In this document: positions 9,318-16,545 of the stretch, in pieces
Numbering within the stretch: the first letter of the stretch is position 1
How the letters are laid out: the number at the start of each line of letters is the position of its first letter
IMG/VR virus record: IMGVR_UViG_3300025098_000295
Location: 1-23,640 of that record
DNA from: a virus
Strand: one strand, 5' to 3'
Length of the DNA: 23,640 nucleotides
Made by a program: the position numbers and the translations under genes
The notes under the pieces: model-generated
The model's database searches: none
What the model saw: only the letters and a program-made list of their open reading frames with translations
What the model was told of the DNA's origin: nothing

Positions 9318-9343
9318 CTGTGACTTATTTCACTACAAGAGTC
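9307..9343 (+). other. Nested inverted repeats across the att core
   Basis: GACTCTT (9307-9313) is inverted as AAGAGTC (9337-9343), and inside it GTGA (9320-9323) is inverted as TCAC (9330-9333). The outer repeat uses the anticodon loop itself. These may be recombinase or accessory-factor sites of attP, or a hairpin in the leader of the integrase transcript. Confidence 0.45.
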
Positions 9344-9363
9344 GTGCGCTAATCCCCATAACT

Positions 9364-10530
9364 ATGAGCAAAAAAAGAGCATTACAAAAAAAGAACGATA
9401 TTATACTTCGTTCTGCACTAAACGGTGGTAAGGTTGACCCTAATGCAAGTGAATTGCAATTAAACAATACCAACCCCATACGCGTCGAATTAAAGGAACG
9501 GCACGGCAAAAAAGGAGTCACCCAAGTCATGGAATTCAAACTTGATAAGGAGCGGATTCGTAAATCTCTGGAGACCTCTTGCCCCAATGAGGCTATCGAA
9601 AAAGTTCAACCAGCCCTACTCGAAATAATCAATCAGCGGATTGAGAAAAAAACTCCGTTGATTTCTGTATTATTAAAAACCTACGAGTTCAATCGTCTTG
9701 CGACTGGCAAGCAAGCGAACGACAATACCAAGCGCAAAAATGTTGTGTGCATGGTAAGGATCTTGGCCAAGTACGGCATCGATCCCGAAAAGCACGACAT
9801 TCGTTACTTCGCCAAGAAGGTAGACGGTCAACCGATCTGCGAACACTACGCTCAGTTTGAGCGCAAACCTGCTGACGTTCGCATGGCACGGTCAATCTTC
9901 TCGAAGGGATGGGTTCGCTATTATAAGGACAGATGCGGCATAGACACCTCGTTCTTCGCCAACTGGATCGCATTGCAATTGGACTCCATTCGAGTGAAAC
10001 CTTTTATGCCCGACGAGCGTGAACGGCAGAAGATTGAAGAGAAGTGCGGGTTCCTCAAGGTATTGGACCCCGAATTGTACTTGGCGTACGCACTAGCGTA
10101 CGGACTTGGATTGCGTAGCTCTGAGATACAGAGAGCAAAGTACGAAGATCTTTGGGAGTCTGACGGAAACAAATTGATTCGTATATGGAATCCCAAGGGT
10201 GTTAACGACTCGGAAGTAAATGGCCGAGGCTACCAGGACAGGCCATGCGATCCTGCTTGGTGGGATGAGATTCTCAGTAATAAAACAACGGACAATGCTT
10301 TAATTGTTCCGGTGCAAGAGGACCGTATCACTCGCGACTTCCCGAAGTTCTTGAAATTGCAGTGTGGAATCAACGACCACCGTCCTGTCCACAGGCTCCG
10401 TAAGTATTGCGGCCACCGGATCATGAAGGACAACGACATATTTATATCTAGCAAAGCACTCGGACATTCCTCAATTGAGATGACGAGCAAGATATACTCA
10501 GGCTTACCAAGCGTGAACCGAAGCTTCTAG
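9364..10530 (+). CDS. int: Tyrosine recombinase / phage integrase
   Basis: 388 residues. The catalytic domain occupies about residues 220-388 with the expected residues: R251 in GLGLRSSEI, H343 and R346 in VHRLRK, H368 in ALGHSS and the nucleophile Y378 in KIYSGL. A core-binding helical domain (about 95-205) and a basic N-terminal arm-binding region (MSKKRALQKK) precede it. It would integrate and excise the phage at the half-tRNA site 47 bases upstream. No SD precedes the ATG; the leader ends CCATAACTATG, resembling that of the SSB-like gene (TTAACTATG). No excisionase is adjacent, although small HTH proteins occur downstream (12544, 11567 C-terminus) that could fill that role. Confidence 0.95.
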   Translation: MSKKRALQKKNDIILRSALNGGKVDPNASELQLNNTNPIRVELKERHGKKGVTQVMEFKLDKERIRKSLETSCPNEAIEKVQPALLEIINQRIEKKTPLISVLLKTYEFNRLATGKQANDNTKRKNVVCMVRILAKYGIDPEKHDIRYFAKKVDGQPICEHYAQFERKPADVRMARSIFSKGWVRYYKDRCGIDTSFFANWIALQLDSIRVKPFMPDERERQKIEEKCGFLKVLDPELYLAYALAYGLGLRSSEIQRAKYEDLWESDGNKLIRIWNPKGVNDSEVNGRGYQDRPCDPAWWDEILSNKTTDNALIVPVQEDRITRDFPKFLKLQCGINDHRPVHRLRKYCGHRIMKDNDIFISSKALGHSSIEMTSKIYSGLPSVNRSF

Positions 10531-10610
10531 CACTAAACCTACCCCAACCATTGCCCACTAATCAAAGATACAGCTGTACCTACTACAAATACCTCCAATA
10601 CACTACACAT

Positions 10611-10835
10611 ATGAAGACAACAATAGATCTCAATGGGCTTAAAATTGAACACAACGGAAGCGACTCAGTGCTTCTACTTTCCGAAGCGCCGACTGAAATC
10701 GCGATTAGCGATTTGATTGATGAGCTTAACTCTTTACTACCCGAAACTTCAGGGGAAGTGAAATCTCGTCGTTCTCGTCTTGGATCGCTTTGCAACCAGC
10801 ACGAAGAATCAGATCGTATAACTGGGCTTGGATAA
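10611..10835 (+). CDS. Small hypothetical protein, overlapping an antisense gene
   Basis: 74 residues from the ATG at 10611; a start at 10551 would give a less likely N-terminal extension. The first 48 residues (MKTTIDLNGLKIEHNG, then an acidic amphipathic helix around SDLIDELNSLLPE) look like a real small protein. The rest overlaps, tail to tail, the RHH gene on the other strand by 110 bases and may be constrained by it. There is no SD; the leader is A/C-rich. The stop codon lies in the right arm of an 8-bp hairpin (10822-10841). The family is not recognised. Confidence 0.45.
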   Translation: MKTTIDLNGLKIEHNGSDSVLLLSEAPTEIAISDLIDELNSLLPETSGEVKSRRSRLGSLCNQHEESDRITGLG

Positions 10836-10929
10836 GCCCGGTGTCATCTCCGAGTTTTTTGACACGCTCCCGCACATCAGGTGAAAGGCGGAGCGACAAG
10901 GGTTTTGATTTGGATGTGTCTCTTGGCAT
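10726..10929 (-). CDS. Ribbon-helix-helix (Arc/CopG-type) DNA-binding protein
   Basis: 67 residues, leftward. The segment PLSLRLSPDVRERVKKLGDD followed by TGLIQAQLYDLILRAGCKAI (residues about 10-49) has the layout of the RHH fold: a short beta strand that enters the major groove, helix 1 (SPDVRERVKKLGDDTG) and helix 2 (IQAQLYDLILRAG). RHH proteins act as dimers and usually repress a nearby promoter, often their own. It is divergent from the SSB-like gene with 63 bases between the start codons, and that gap holds a tandem 10-bp repeat that could be its operator. An antitoxin role is possible, but no toxin gene is adjacent. Confidence 0.75.
   Translation of the reverse strand: MPRDTSKSKPLSLRLSPDVRERVKKLGDDTGLIQAQLYDLILRAGCKAIQDENDEISLPLKFRVVKS
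10822..10841. other. Hairpin at the stop codon of the 10611 ORF
   Basis: CTGGGCTT (10822-10829) pairs with AAGCCCGG (10834-10841), including one U-G pair, with a 4-base loop. A T6 tract lies about 14 bases further right, too far for a classic terminator. It also lies inside the antisense RHH gene. Confidence 0.45.
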
Positions 10930-10930
10930 G

Positions 10931-10992
10931 ACCCTTCTATTTCACACCAAAATAACTAATACAACAATAAAATACATTAACATACATTAACT
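10931..10992 (+). promoter_or_regulatory. G-free leader with tandem 10-bp repeat before the SSB-like gene
   Basis: No G occurs from 10931 to 10992. The leader has no SD and ends with two perfect tandem copies of ATACATTAAC (10972-10981 and 10982-10991), one base before the ATG. Such a leader would be unstructured in RNA, suited to S1-assisted initiation or to binding by the SSB it precedes. As DNA, a 10-bp phased direct repeat also fits side-by-side binding of RHH dimers from the divergent gene. Confidence 0.55.
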
Positions 10993-11565
10993 ATGGGAAA
11001 ACTAAGTAAAATCAAAAGAGCGTCGAGTGGTGGAGGAGGCGGAGGCAACTACGCTAAACTGCTCCAAGGCGAAAACAAGTTCAGAATCGTTGGAGACATC
11101 GAGGACACACCACCAGGCTTCATTGTAGGTATGGTTGGATGGACAACAAACGAAGAGGGACAACGTCGGCCAGTGCGCTATACAACCGGAGAGTCTGTCC
11201 CGCAGACATTCGAGGATAAGCCCAAGGAGTTCTTTGCGATGATCGTATGGAACTATGCCGAGGAACGCATCCAAATCCTTGAGTTGACCCAAGCAGGGCT
11301 GAAGGATGAGTTGATCAAGCTCGATGCTGACGAGGACTGGGGTGATCTGCGCAAGTTTGACATCTCGATCATCCGTAGTGGTGAAGGGCTTGAGACTTCT
11401 TATGTCATGACACCTAAGCCCCACAAGAAACGGAGCGACGAGATCAATGCTGCGGTTAAAGCCATGAAGGTGAACCTCAATGCGTTGTTTACTGGTGACG
11501 ATCCCTTTGCGGAAGAAGCACCAAGCGCAGAACCCAGTGGTGGTGACGAACCTGCACCTTTCTGA
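10993..11565 (+). CDS. Phage single-stranded DNA-binding protein (putative)
   Basis: 190 residues. A flexible Ser/Gly-rich start (SSGGGGGGNY) is followed by a beta-rich core from KFRIVGDIED to TSYVMTPKPHK (about 29-145), with aromatic and basic residues as in OB-fold proteins, and an acidic tail (DDPFAEEAPSAE to the terminal GGDEPAPF) like the protein-interaction tails of SSBs. Similar proteins stand in the recombination modules of many phages. It begins the replication operon, one base before the RecE-like nuclease start, so the two are probably co-expressed and work together in strand exchange. The fold is inferred from composition and context, not from a decisive motif. Confidence 0.6.
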   Translation: MGKLSKIKRASSGGGGGGNYAKLLQGENKFRIVGDIEDTPPGFIVGMVGWTTNEEGQRRPVRYTTGESVPQTFEDKPKEFFAMIVWNYAEERIQILELTQAGLKDELIKLDADEDWGDLRKFDISIIRSGEGLETSYVMTPKPHKKRSDEINAAVKAMKVNLNALFTGDDPFAEEAPSAEPSGGDEPAPF

Positions 11566-11566
11566 G

Positions 11567-12547
11567 ATGTTAAAAACTGACATATCAAACTCTGCGTATC
11601 ATGCGGAGTCTGCGTTGGGTTCGAGTCGGGCAAGAAAATTGCTCGACTCCTGCCCGGCGCGGGTGTGGCACGAAATGAAGTTTCCGACACCTAGTGACGC
11701 GAAACATTTTGTGATCGGTGGATGCGGTCACACGGCAACGCTTGAACCGTTCAAACTCGAAGACGAGTATGCGGTCAAGCCCGACACGATTGACGGTAAC
11801 AGTTCACGAACCAATGCGTACAAGGCGGCCTTTGAGGAAATGCAAAACCATGCTCCCGACAAGAGATGGTTAACTCAAAGCGACTATGATCTTTGCATGA
11901 GTATGGCGGATTCCGCACGGGAACATCCCTTGTTAAAGACGTACTTGGGCAAGTCCGATACGATCATCGAGGGAACCGGATACTTTGGATATCAAGGAGC
12001 AGACTGCAAGGTCCGTCCTGACTTGTTCAACGAAGGCGCGGGTGTGGTGATTGATTTGAAAACTACCCAAGAGGGAGATCCGCGAGGATTCGCATCTTCG
12101 GTTCGTAAATACGGGTATGATTTCCAAGCCTGTTGGTATATGGAAGGGTTGCGAGCTATGGGGTACGATCCCAAGCAATTCATCTTCCTAGTCGTTGAGA
12201 AGTCACCACCCTTTCTTACAAGTGCGTACACCATAGATGCATCCCAACTGGAGAAGCAGAAGCCACGCATGGGTGAGGCTTGCAGGATATGGAAGGAGTG
12301 CATGAAGTCAGGCGTATGGCCAGGTTATGGTGACCACATCCAAACGATTGGCACTACCGAACGCTTCGAGGTTGCGAAGAATCGATACTCGATCACGGAC
12401 TTGGCGGCTAAATTCAAGGTGCCAAGGAGTCGCGTCTACGGACTCATTGCAGAACACAAGCTGAAGAGTGAATACTACGGCAAGAAGCGTACTATCTCCC
12501 TTGCTGAATTTTCGAAGGCAATAAACACACCGAGGAAAGTGGCATGA
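11567..12547 (+). CDS. RecE-like PD-(D/E)XK exonuclease with C-terminal HTH
   Basis: 326 residues from the ATG at 11567, one base after the SSB stop. Residues 11-262 follow the exodeoxyribonuclease VIII-type PD-(D/E)XK layout (DUF3799-like): YHAESALGSSRARKLLDSCP at the start, H55 and E60 in GGCGHTATLEP, D152 in VRPDLF, D163 and K165 in VVIDLKTT and Q187 in YDFQACWY. It should degrade one strand from double-strand ends to give the single strand bound by the SSB. Unusually, residues 273-320 (YSITDLAAKFKVPRSRVYGL, then a charged wing and SLAEFSKAI) form an excisionase-type HTH, probably for DNA targeting. The stop overlaps the next start (ATGA). Confidence 0.85.
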   Translation: MLKTDISNSAYHAESALGSSRARKLLDSCPARVWHEMKFPTPSDAKHFVIGGCGHTATLEPFKLEDEYAVKPDTIDGNSSRTNAYKAAFEEMQNHAPDKRWLTQSDYDLCMSMADSAREHPLLKTYLGKSDTIIEGTGYFGYQGADCKVRPDLFNEGAGVVIDLKTTQEGDPRGFASSVRKYGYDFQACWYMEGLRAMGYDPKQFIFLVVEKSPPFLTSAYTIDASQLEKQKPRMGEACRIWKECMKSGVWPGYGDHIQTIGTTERFEVAKNRYSITDLAAKFKVPRSRVYGLIAEHKLKSEYYGKKRTISLAEFSKAINTPRKVA

Positions 12548-12780
12548 GCGGTAAAGTAATCAAACTTATGAACACCAAGAAAGCGTTGGCCCTGACGGGT
12601 TATCGCTCAATCAACTCGCTCATACAACTGCATCAATCGGAGGACGTTGCATTGACTTGTTACAAAATCAAGGGCGGCCGAGGACAAGGCGGAATCGACC
12701 AAGCCTGGAGTGTGGCGGAGTTGAATAAATTCATGAAGGATAACCATCAAACGACACAAGAAAAATGGCTAATCGACTAG
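12544..12780 (+). CDS. Small HTH-type DNA-binding protein (putative)
   Basis: 78 residues; the ATG overlaps the exonuclease stop. NTKKALALTGYRSINSLIQL (10-29) reads as the first helices of an excisionase/MerR-like winged helix, followed by a basic wing (YKIKGGRGQGG) and a recognisable terminal helix (AWSVAELNKFM). This layout is the same as that of the C-terminal HTH of the preceding exonuclease, so a shared origin is possible. A role as recombination directionality factor or local regulator is plausible but unproven. Confidence 0.6.
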   Translation: MSGKVIKLMNTKKALALTGYRSINSLIQLHQSEDVALTCYKIKGGRGQGGIDQAWSVAELNKFMKDNHQTTQEKWLID

Positions 12781-12974
12781 AACAAATAAGGCGGATTAAA
12801 CAGGGTATTGTATTTGCAAAGGAACATGCGGATAATCGCGATTGGCAGGCGGCCATCGTTGTCCAAGGAGCATTGATCGAGCAACTCCTGGCGGTAGTGG
12901 AGGGTGAGGACTTGAATCATCACAGTGATCCCGACGTAAACATAACGTTCACGGAGGATTGCCAAGATGAGTGA
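12765..12974 (+). CDS. Small hypothetical protein
   Basis: 69 residues overlapping the previous gene by 16 bases. A helical N-terminal half (ANRLEQIRRIKQGIVFAKEH, then a heptad-like Leu/Val stretch AAIVVQGALIEQLLAVVEG) is followed by an acidic tail ending FTEDCQDE. There is no HTH and no membrane segment. The stop overlaps the next gene by 8 bases. The family is not recognised; the position implies a replication or recombination accessory protein. Confidence 0.6.
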   Translation: MANRLEQIRRIKQGIVFAKEHADNRDWQAAIVVQGALIEQLLAVVEGEDLNHHSDPDVNITFTEDCQDE

Positions 12975-13440
12975 GTGCATCGTAGCTATTGATCCCGGTG
13001 CATCCGGTGGCTTCTGTCAATTTGTGGATGGCAAAGCAGTGTGGGCATGGAAGTTTACGACCTTTTCAGACTTTGTTGCAGACATCTTGGACTTGCAGGA
13101 GAACCCAGACTACTCGTTGGAGATAGTCTTGGAAGACGTGCCGCCCTTTGCGGGAAAGAACATACCATCGTCCACTGGGTTCAAGCTTGGCAAATCATGT
13201 GGTTTCTATGAAGGCGTAGCCCGTGGACTACAATTGCCCTGCCACATGGTAAGACCCCAAGCGTGGCAAAAAGGCTTGGCCAATGTGGCAGGGCAGGGTG
13301 GCGCCAAGAAGAAGCGCATCCTCAAGGACCATGCACTCAGGCTTTATCCGAAGCTCGGCAAAACTGTAACACTGGCAACAGCAGATGCGGTCCTGATTGG
13401 GCATTATCACACAACAATAACAACACATAAGCACATATGA
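12967..13440 (+). CDS. RuvC-like Holliday junction resolvase
   Basis: 157 residues. The RNase H-fold motifs of phage RuvC-like resolvases are present: AIDPGASGGF with D9, VLEDVPP with E56, and ATADAVLIGHY with D140 near the end. It would cut branched DNA made by recombination or replication before packaging. Basic residues (GGAKKKRILKDHA, 111-123) fit DNA contact. The last ten codons give HTTITTHKHI and consist of A/C-rich bases that also act as the leader of the next gene, whose ATG overlaps the stop. That tail is probably leader-driven and not part of the fold. Confidence 0.8.
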   Translation: MSECIVAIDPGASGGFCQFVDGKAVWAWKFTTFSDFVADILDLQENPDYSLEIVLEDVPPFAGKNIPSSTGFKLGKSCGFYEGVARGLQLPCHMVRPQAWQKGLANVAGQGGAKKKRILKDHALRLYPKLGKTVTLATADAVLIGHYHTTITTHKHI

Positions 13441-14348
13441 ATACAGCAATACACAACACACAAATCGCACCAAGCACGTACTTCTACGATCCCCAACTTG
13501 GCGTGTACATTACAATCAGAACAATCGACCCAATCATGGCCAAGGAGTTACTTGCCGGACAGCACAAGAACCGAAACATATCTCCATTCTCCGTGAATCG
13601 ATACAAGGAGTTCATGCAAAGCAATCAATGGGTAATGAATGGCGAACCCATTATCTTCGGTGGCAATAAGCTAATCGACGGGCAACATCGTCTGACTGCG
13701 TGCATACAAGCAGGTAAAAGTTTCCAGTCTGTATGGATCGAGTTGCAGGATGATGGCGCGTTCAAGACTCTAAACCAAGGTAAGCGCAGAAATCCCGCAG
13801 ATGTTTTGTCCATTGAAGGACACGCAAACGTCTCCGTTTTGAATTCAGCAATTACGATGCTTGCAAGGATTGACGAAGTAGGTGAGTTACCGTTCCAAGG
13901 TTTCGGTGGAGGCACAAGGGCTTCAATCCCCAACCATGAGATCAACGAGTGGGCTAAAAAGTATCCGCACTTGGGACTGACCGTTAAGAAGTGTCAGGCG
14001 TGGTATAAGAACTTCCGCTTAAAGAAAGGACCGTCCTCCACGCTTCACTACATGCTGAGAAGATCGGAGACACACTTGTTCGACTTCGATGACGAGAGTG
14101 CGGATTCCAATGCAGACAAGTTTTTCGACTCGCTTTGCAGTGGACTGGACTTGTCCAAGGGTAGTCCTATTCTTCCATACCGCAACCACCTCCTGCGCAT
14201 GATGTCGGCTAACGAGAAGATTAGTCCACACTACATCATCCGTGGTGGAATTCTCAGTTACAATGCTTGGTTGACCGGACAAAAGACAAACACGTGCAGG
14301 GTTGGACGGATTACCAAGATCCCGAAGATCAACAAGGCCAATGCATGA
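13437..14348 (+). CDS. ParB/sulfiredoxin-fold DGQHR protein
   Basis: 303 residues; the start overlaps the RuvC stop (ATGA) with an A/C-rich leader and no SD. The core runs from RNISPFSVNRYKEFMQSNQW through MNGEPIIFGGNKLIDGQHRL (residues 47-86), where DGQHR (81-85) is the hallmark of a ParB-like nucleotidase fold shared by many phage and plasmid proteins, then TLNQGKRRNPADVLSIEGH (111-129). A mostly helical C-terminal domain follows. In such families the DGQHR motif is in the active or nucleotide site; the biological role in phages is not settled. It lies inside the replication operon, suggesting work on DNA rather than partition. Confidence 0.75.
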   Translation: MNTAIHNTQIAPSTYFYDPQLGVYITIRTIDPIMAKELLAGQHKNRNISPFSVNRYKEFMQSNQWVMNGEPIIFGGNKLIDGQHRLTACIQAGKSFQSVWIELQDDGAFKTLNQGKRRNPADVLSIEGHANVSVLNSAITMLARIDEVGELPFQGFGGGTRASIPNHEINEWAKKYPHLGLTVKKCQAWYKNFRLKKGPSSTLHYMLRRSETHLFDFDDESADSNADKFFDSLCSGLDLSKGSPILPYRNHLLRMMSANEKISPHYIIRGGILSYNAWLTGQKTNTCRVGRITKIPKINKANA

Positions 14349-14691
14349 GCCTGATCTTTCCGAATTCAAACAACAAACTGACGAGTCTGTAAGGCAAGCC
14401 TCCCTCCGTTTGGCGGATAAGTACGGAGTGGAGGCTGCCACGGCACGGAATTGGGTATTGGGGCATCAAGACCCGCTCAAGGGTTTGGTGAGGCTCAAGA
14501 AGAGCCGAGAGATGGACGAGAACTTACGGGCCATGATGGCCTTTGCGTTACCTGGTTACACCTACACACTCGATGAGATTGCCGAGTGTATTGGCTGCTC
14601 CAAAGAACGGGTCCGGCAGATCCAGGATACCGCCCTGCGGAAGCTCAGAAGACGAACAGATTACTTAAAGAAAGAATTAAAAAAACAATGA
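14341..14691 (+). CDS. Sigma-70 region 4-like DNA-binding protein (first of two)
   Basis: 116 residues from the ATG at 14341, overlapping the previous gene by 8 bases. Residues 74-104 (TYTLDEIAECIGCSKERVRQ, IQDTALRKLRR) match the helix-turn-helix of sigma region 4.2, which contacts the -35 element. A second helical, HTH-like stretch lies at 15-40 (DESVRQASLRLADKYGVEAA). No region 2 for -10 melting is present, so it cannot be a full sigma factor. It is more likely a regulator that uses the same DNA-reading fold or acts with host polymerase. A relative lies at 21752. The stop overlaps the next start (ATGA). Confidence 0.75.
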   Translation: MHEPDLSEFKQQTDESVRQASLRLADKYGVEAATARNWVLGHQDPLKGLVRLKKSREMDENLRAMMAFALPGYTYTLDEIAECIGCSKERVRQIQDTALRKLRRRTDYLKKELKKQ

Positions 14692-14795
14692 AAAACATAC
14701 TACAGAAAGCTATATTTCACTGCTTGTTCCTGTTGTCCATTATTGTATTTATATGGATGGCATGGGGATTTGTCGCAACCATATTGGGGATCTAA
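14688..14795 (+). CDS. Tiny single-span membrane protein
   Basis: 35 residues from the ATG at 14688, which overlaps the previous stop (ATGA). MKNILQKAIFHC is a short basic N-terminus and the rest (LFLLSIIVFIWMAWGFVATIL) is one strong transmembrane segment. It is too short for a classical holin and lies in the replication operon, not near lysis genes. It could anchor replication proteins to the membrane or alter host physiology. The coupling and hydrophobicity favour a real gene, although its size makes this uncertain. Confidence 0.5.
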   Translation: MKNILQKAIFHCLFLLSIIVFIWMAWGFVATILGI

Positions 14796-14798
14796 ATC

Positions 14799-15260
14799 AT
14801 GTGTAAAAGCAACGAAAAAAGGATCCGTTTTGCACCCGTCCCGCTTGCCATTTTGGATGAGTATTGTGAACTCCACGGCATGACACCAAGTGCCGCAATA
14901 TCGCCGCTAATTACGGCATATTTGCGGCATCCCTCGCGCGCGTCGCGTCATTCTTTACAGAATGAATATAATATACATAGCCAAGAAAGTACGGATTCGC
15001 CGCAAATTGCGGCAAAGCAAAAACCGAAACCTCGGAAGAAAAACAAGACCCCACTGCCCGAAGACTTCGATCCACCAAAAGCGATTTGCGAAGAGGCAGG
15101 AGTGGACCACGAAAAAGCAGTTAGGTTTTTCAAAGCCCAAGCGGAAGCAAAAGATTATCGGTACGTAAATTGGGACAAGGCATTCGCATTAGCGGTCAAC
15201 GGTTACCTCGTACAAAATTACCCGCAGATTTTGCAGACCAAACAGGAGAACGAATTTTAG
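14799..15260 (+). CDS. Putative helicase loader / replication initiation protein
   Basis: 153 residues, immediately before the DnaB-type helicase. The C-terminal part (LPEDFDPPKAICEEAGVDHE from 86, then RFFKAQAEAKDY and NWDKAFALAVNGYL to about 137) matches the layout of DnaT/lambda-O-type C-terminal domains of phage loaders, which end in a Trp-containing DWxxAFxxWL-like helix. A basic linker (QKPKPRKKNKTP, 74-85) separates it from a helical N-terminus (KRIRFAPVPLAILDEYCELH) that may bind DNA. It would deliver the helicase at the origin. The identification rests on pattern and neighbourhood. Confidence 0.5.
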   Translation: MCKSNEKRIRFAPVPLAILDEYCELHGMTPSAAISPLITAYLRHPSRASRHSLQNEYNIHSQESTDSPQIAAKQKPKPRKKNKTPLPEDFDPPKAICEEAGVDHEKAVRFFKAQAEAKDYRYVNWDKAFALAVNGYLVQNYPQILQTKQENEF

Positions 15261-15261
15261 C

Positions 15262-16545
15262 ATGGATTACGACCTGGCGGAAATTGCGGTCCTTGCCGCA
15301 TCCATGCGTGATGAGTCGGGCCGAGGATCGGCTACCGCATTAGAGCATCTAACCCCCCAAGATTTCTCATCCCCCGAAAGGCAACGCATATTCGAAGCAA
15401 TCGGTAAGCTCGCACCCAAATGTAACGAGATAGACATACTCATTGCGGAACCATCCTTGGCGGATAGCATTACTTTTATTTCGGAGCAGTACGGAGGTGG
15501 ACAAATCGAGCGTTACGTTGATTACCTAATCGAACACCGCAACCATCGTGCAATTGAGTTAGCGATACTCAAGGCACAAGACACGATCAAAGAGGGTGGA
15601 ACCGCAGAAGAGGTTGCTTCCTCCTTCACGCACTCCGTAGCCAAGGCACTGAGTAAACGCAAAGGGCAGGTTTCTCTCAAAGATGCCGCCACCCAAGCAC
15701 AAGCGGATTTTTACAATATCGATGCAGGCGGAGTCTCCGCAATCCCCACGGGGTTCTCGAAACTGGATGCCCACCTTCAAGGAGGTTTGAAAAACGGAAG
15801 CTTGTACGTGATTGCCGCAAGACCAGGTATCGGGAAATCAGCACTTGCGATCCACCTGGCAATCCAAGCAGCACAAAAGGGAATCCGTTCCTCTTACGCC
15901 AGTCTCGAAATGACAGCACCGGAATGCGCTGGCAGGTTACTCACTTCCGTAAGCGGAGTTTCCCGTCCAACCGCACAGGGCAGTCTCTCCCACAGCGACA
16001 GGCAAAAGATTGAGCAAACCGTCAAAGCGTTACGAGGTTGGCCGATTACATTCAAAGACGATAACCAGGCAACCCTTGAGGCATTCTGCGCATTTCTCGC
16101 TCAGCAGCGCTTGGAAGGAGAACTAGGTTTGGCAGTGATAGACTACCTTCAACTCCTCACCTCTCCCGGTTTCTCCTCCCGCCATGAAGAAGTCAGCGCG
16201 ATTTCTCGTAGCATGAAAGCCCAAGCACTGGAGCTTGACTTGCCCGTGGTCGCGTTAAGCCAACTCAACCGCAACCTGGAAGCACAAAACCGCAAACCCG
16301 CTTTGTCGGATCTCCGAGAGTCCGGGTCCATAGAACAAGACGCTGATGTGGTCATGCTCCTATCCAAAGAAAAAGAAGTTTCTCCTTCAAAGGACATCAT
16401 CCGAATTCACCTTGCGAAGAATCGAAACGGGGAAACTGGATACGTCTTAGCGGAGTTCGACAAAAGCGTAGGGCGATTCTCGACCCACATTCCAAGCAGA
16501 TTGAATGAAGAATCACCCGTTTCTCCTTCGCAACCGTCTTGGTAG
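15262..16545 (+). CDS. dnaB: Replicative DNA helicase, DnaB type
   Basis: 427 residues; AGGAGA at 15244-15249 precedes the ATG, and the previous stop is one base away. The N-terminal helical domain (about 1-130) is DnaB-like, then the RecA-fold core: Walker A ARPGIGKSA with K192, the catalytic Glu E216 in YASLEM, Walker B AVIDYLQLL with D294, ALSQLNR (331-337), SDLRESGSIEQDADVV (349-364) and the arginine-finger region AKNRNGETG (385-393). It unwinds the fork as a hexamer. A DnaG-type primase domain is absent, so primase must come from elsewhere. The last dozen residues (EESPVSPSQPSW) are an atypical extension that includes one copy of the 10-bp repeat described at 16378-18273. Confidence 0.95.
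   Translation: MDYDLAEIAVLAASMRDESGRGSATALEHLTPQDFSSPERQRIFEAIGKLAPKCNEIDILIAEPSLADSITFISEQYGGGQIERYVDYLIEHRNHRAIELAILKAQDTIKEGGTAEEVASSFTHSVAKALSKRKGQVSLKDAATQAQADFYNIDAGGVSAIPTGFSKLDAHLQGGLKNGSLYVIAARPGIGKSALAIHLAIQAAQKGIRSSYASLEMTAPECAGRLLTSVSGVSRPTAQGSLSHSDRQKIEQTVKALRGWPITFKDDNQATLEAFCAFLAQQRLEGELGLAVIDYLQLLTSPGFSSRHEEVSAISRSMKAQALELDLPVVALSQLNRNLEAQNRKPALSDLRESGSIEQDADVVMLLSKEKEVSPSKDIIRIHLAKNRNGETGYVLAEFDKSVGRFSTHIPSRLNEESPVSPSQPSW

Noticed and set aside
9278-9350. A complete tRNA gene
   Set aside because: Only the 5' half fits. The 3' anticodon stem is broken and there is no T-arm or matching acceptor strand.
11002-11583. 193-codon leftward frame opposite the SSB-like gene
   Set aside because: Cys/Leu-rich shadow text; the rightward frame has the SSB-like layout and is coupled to its neighbour.
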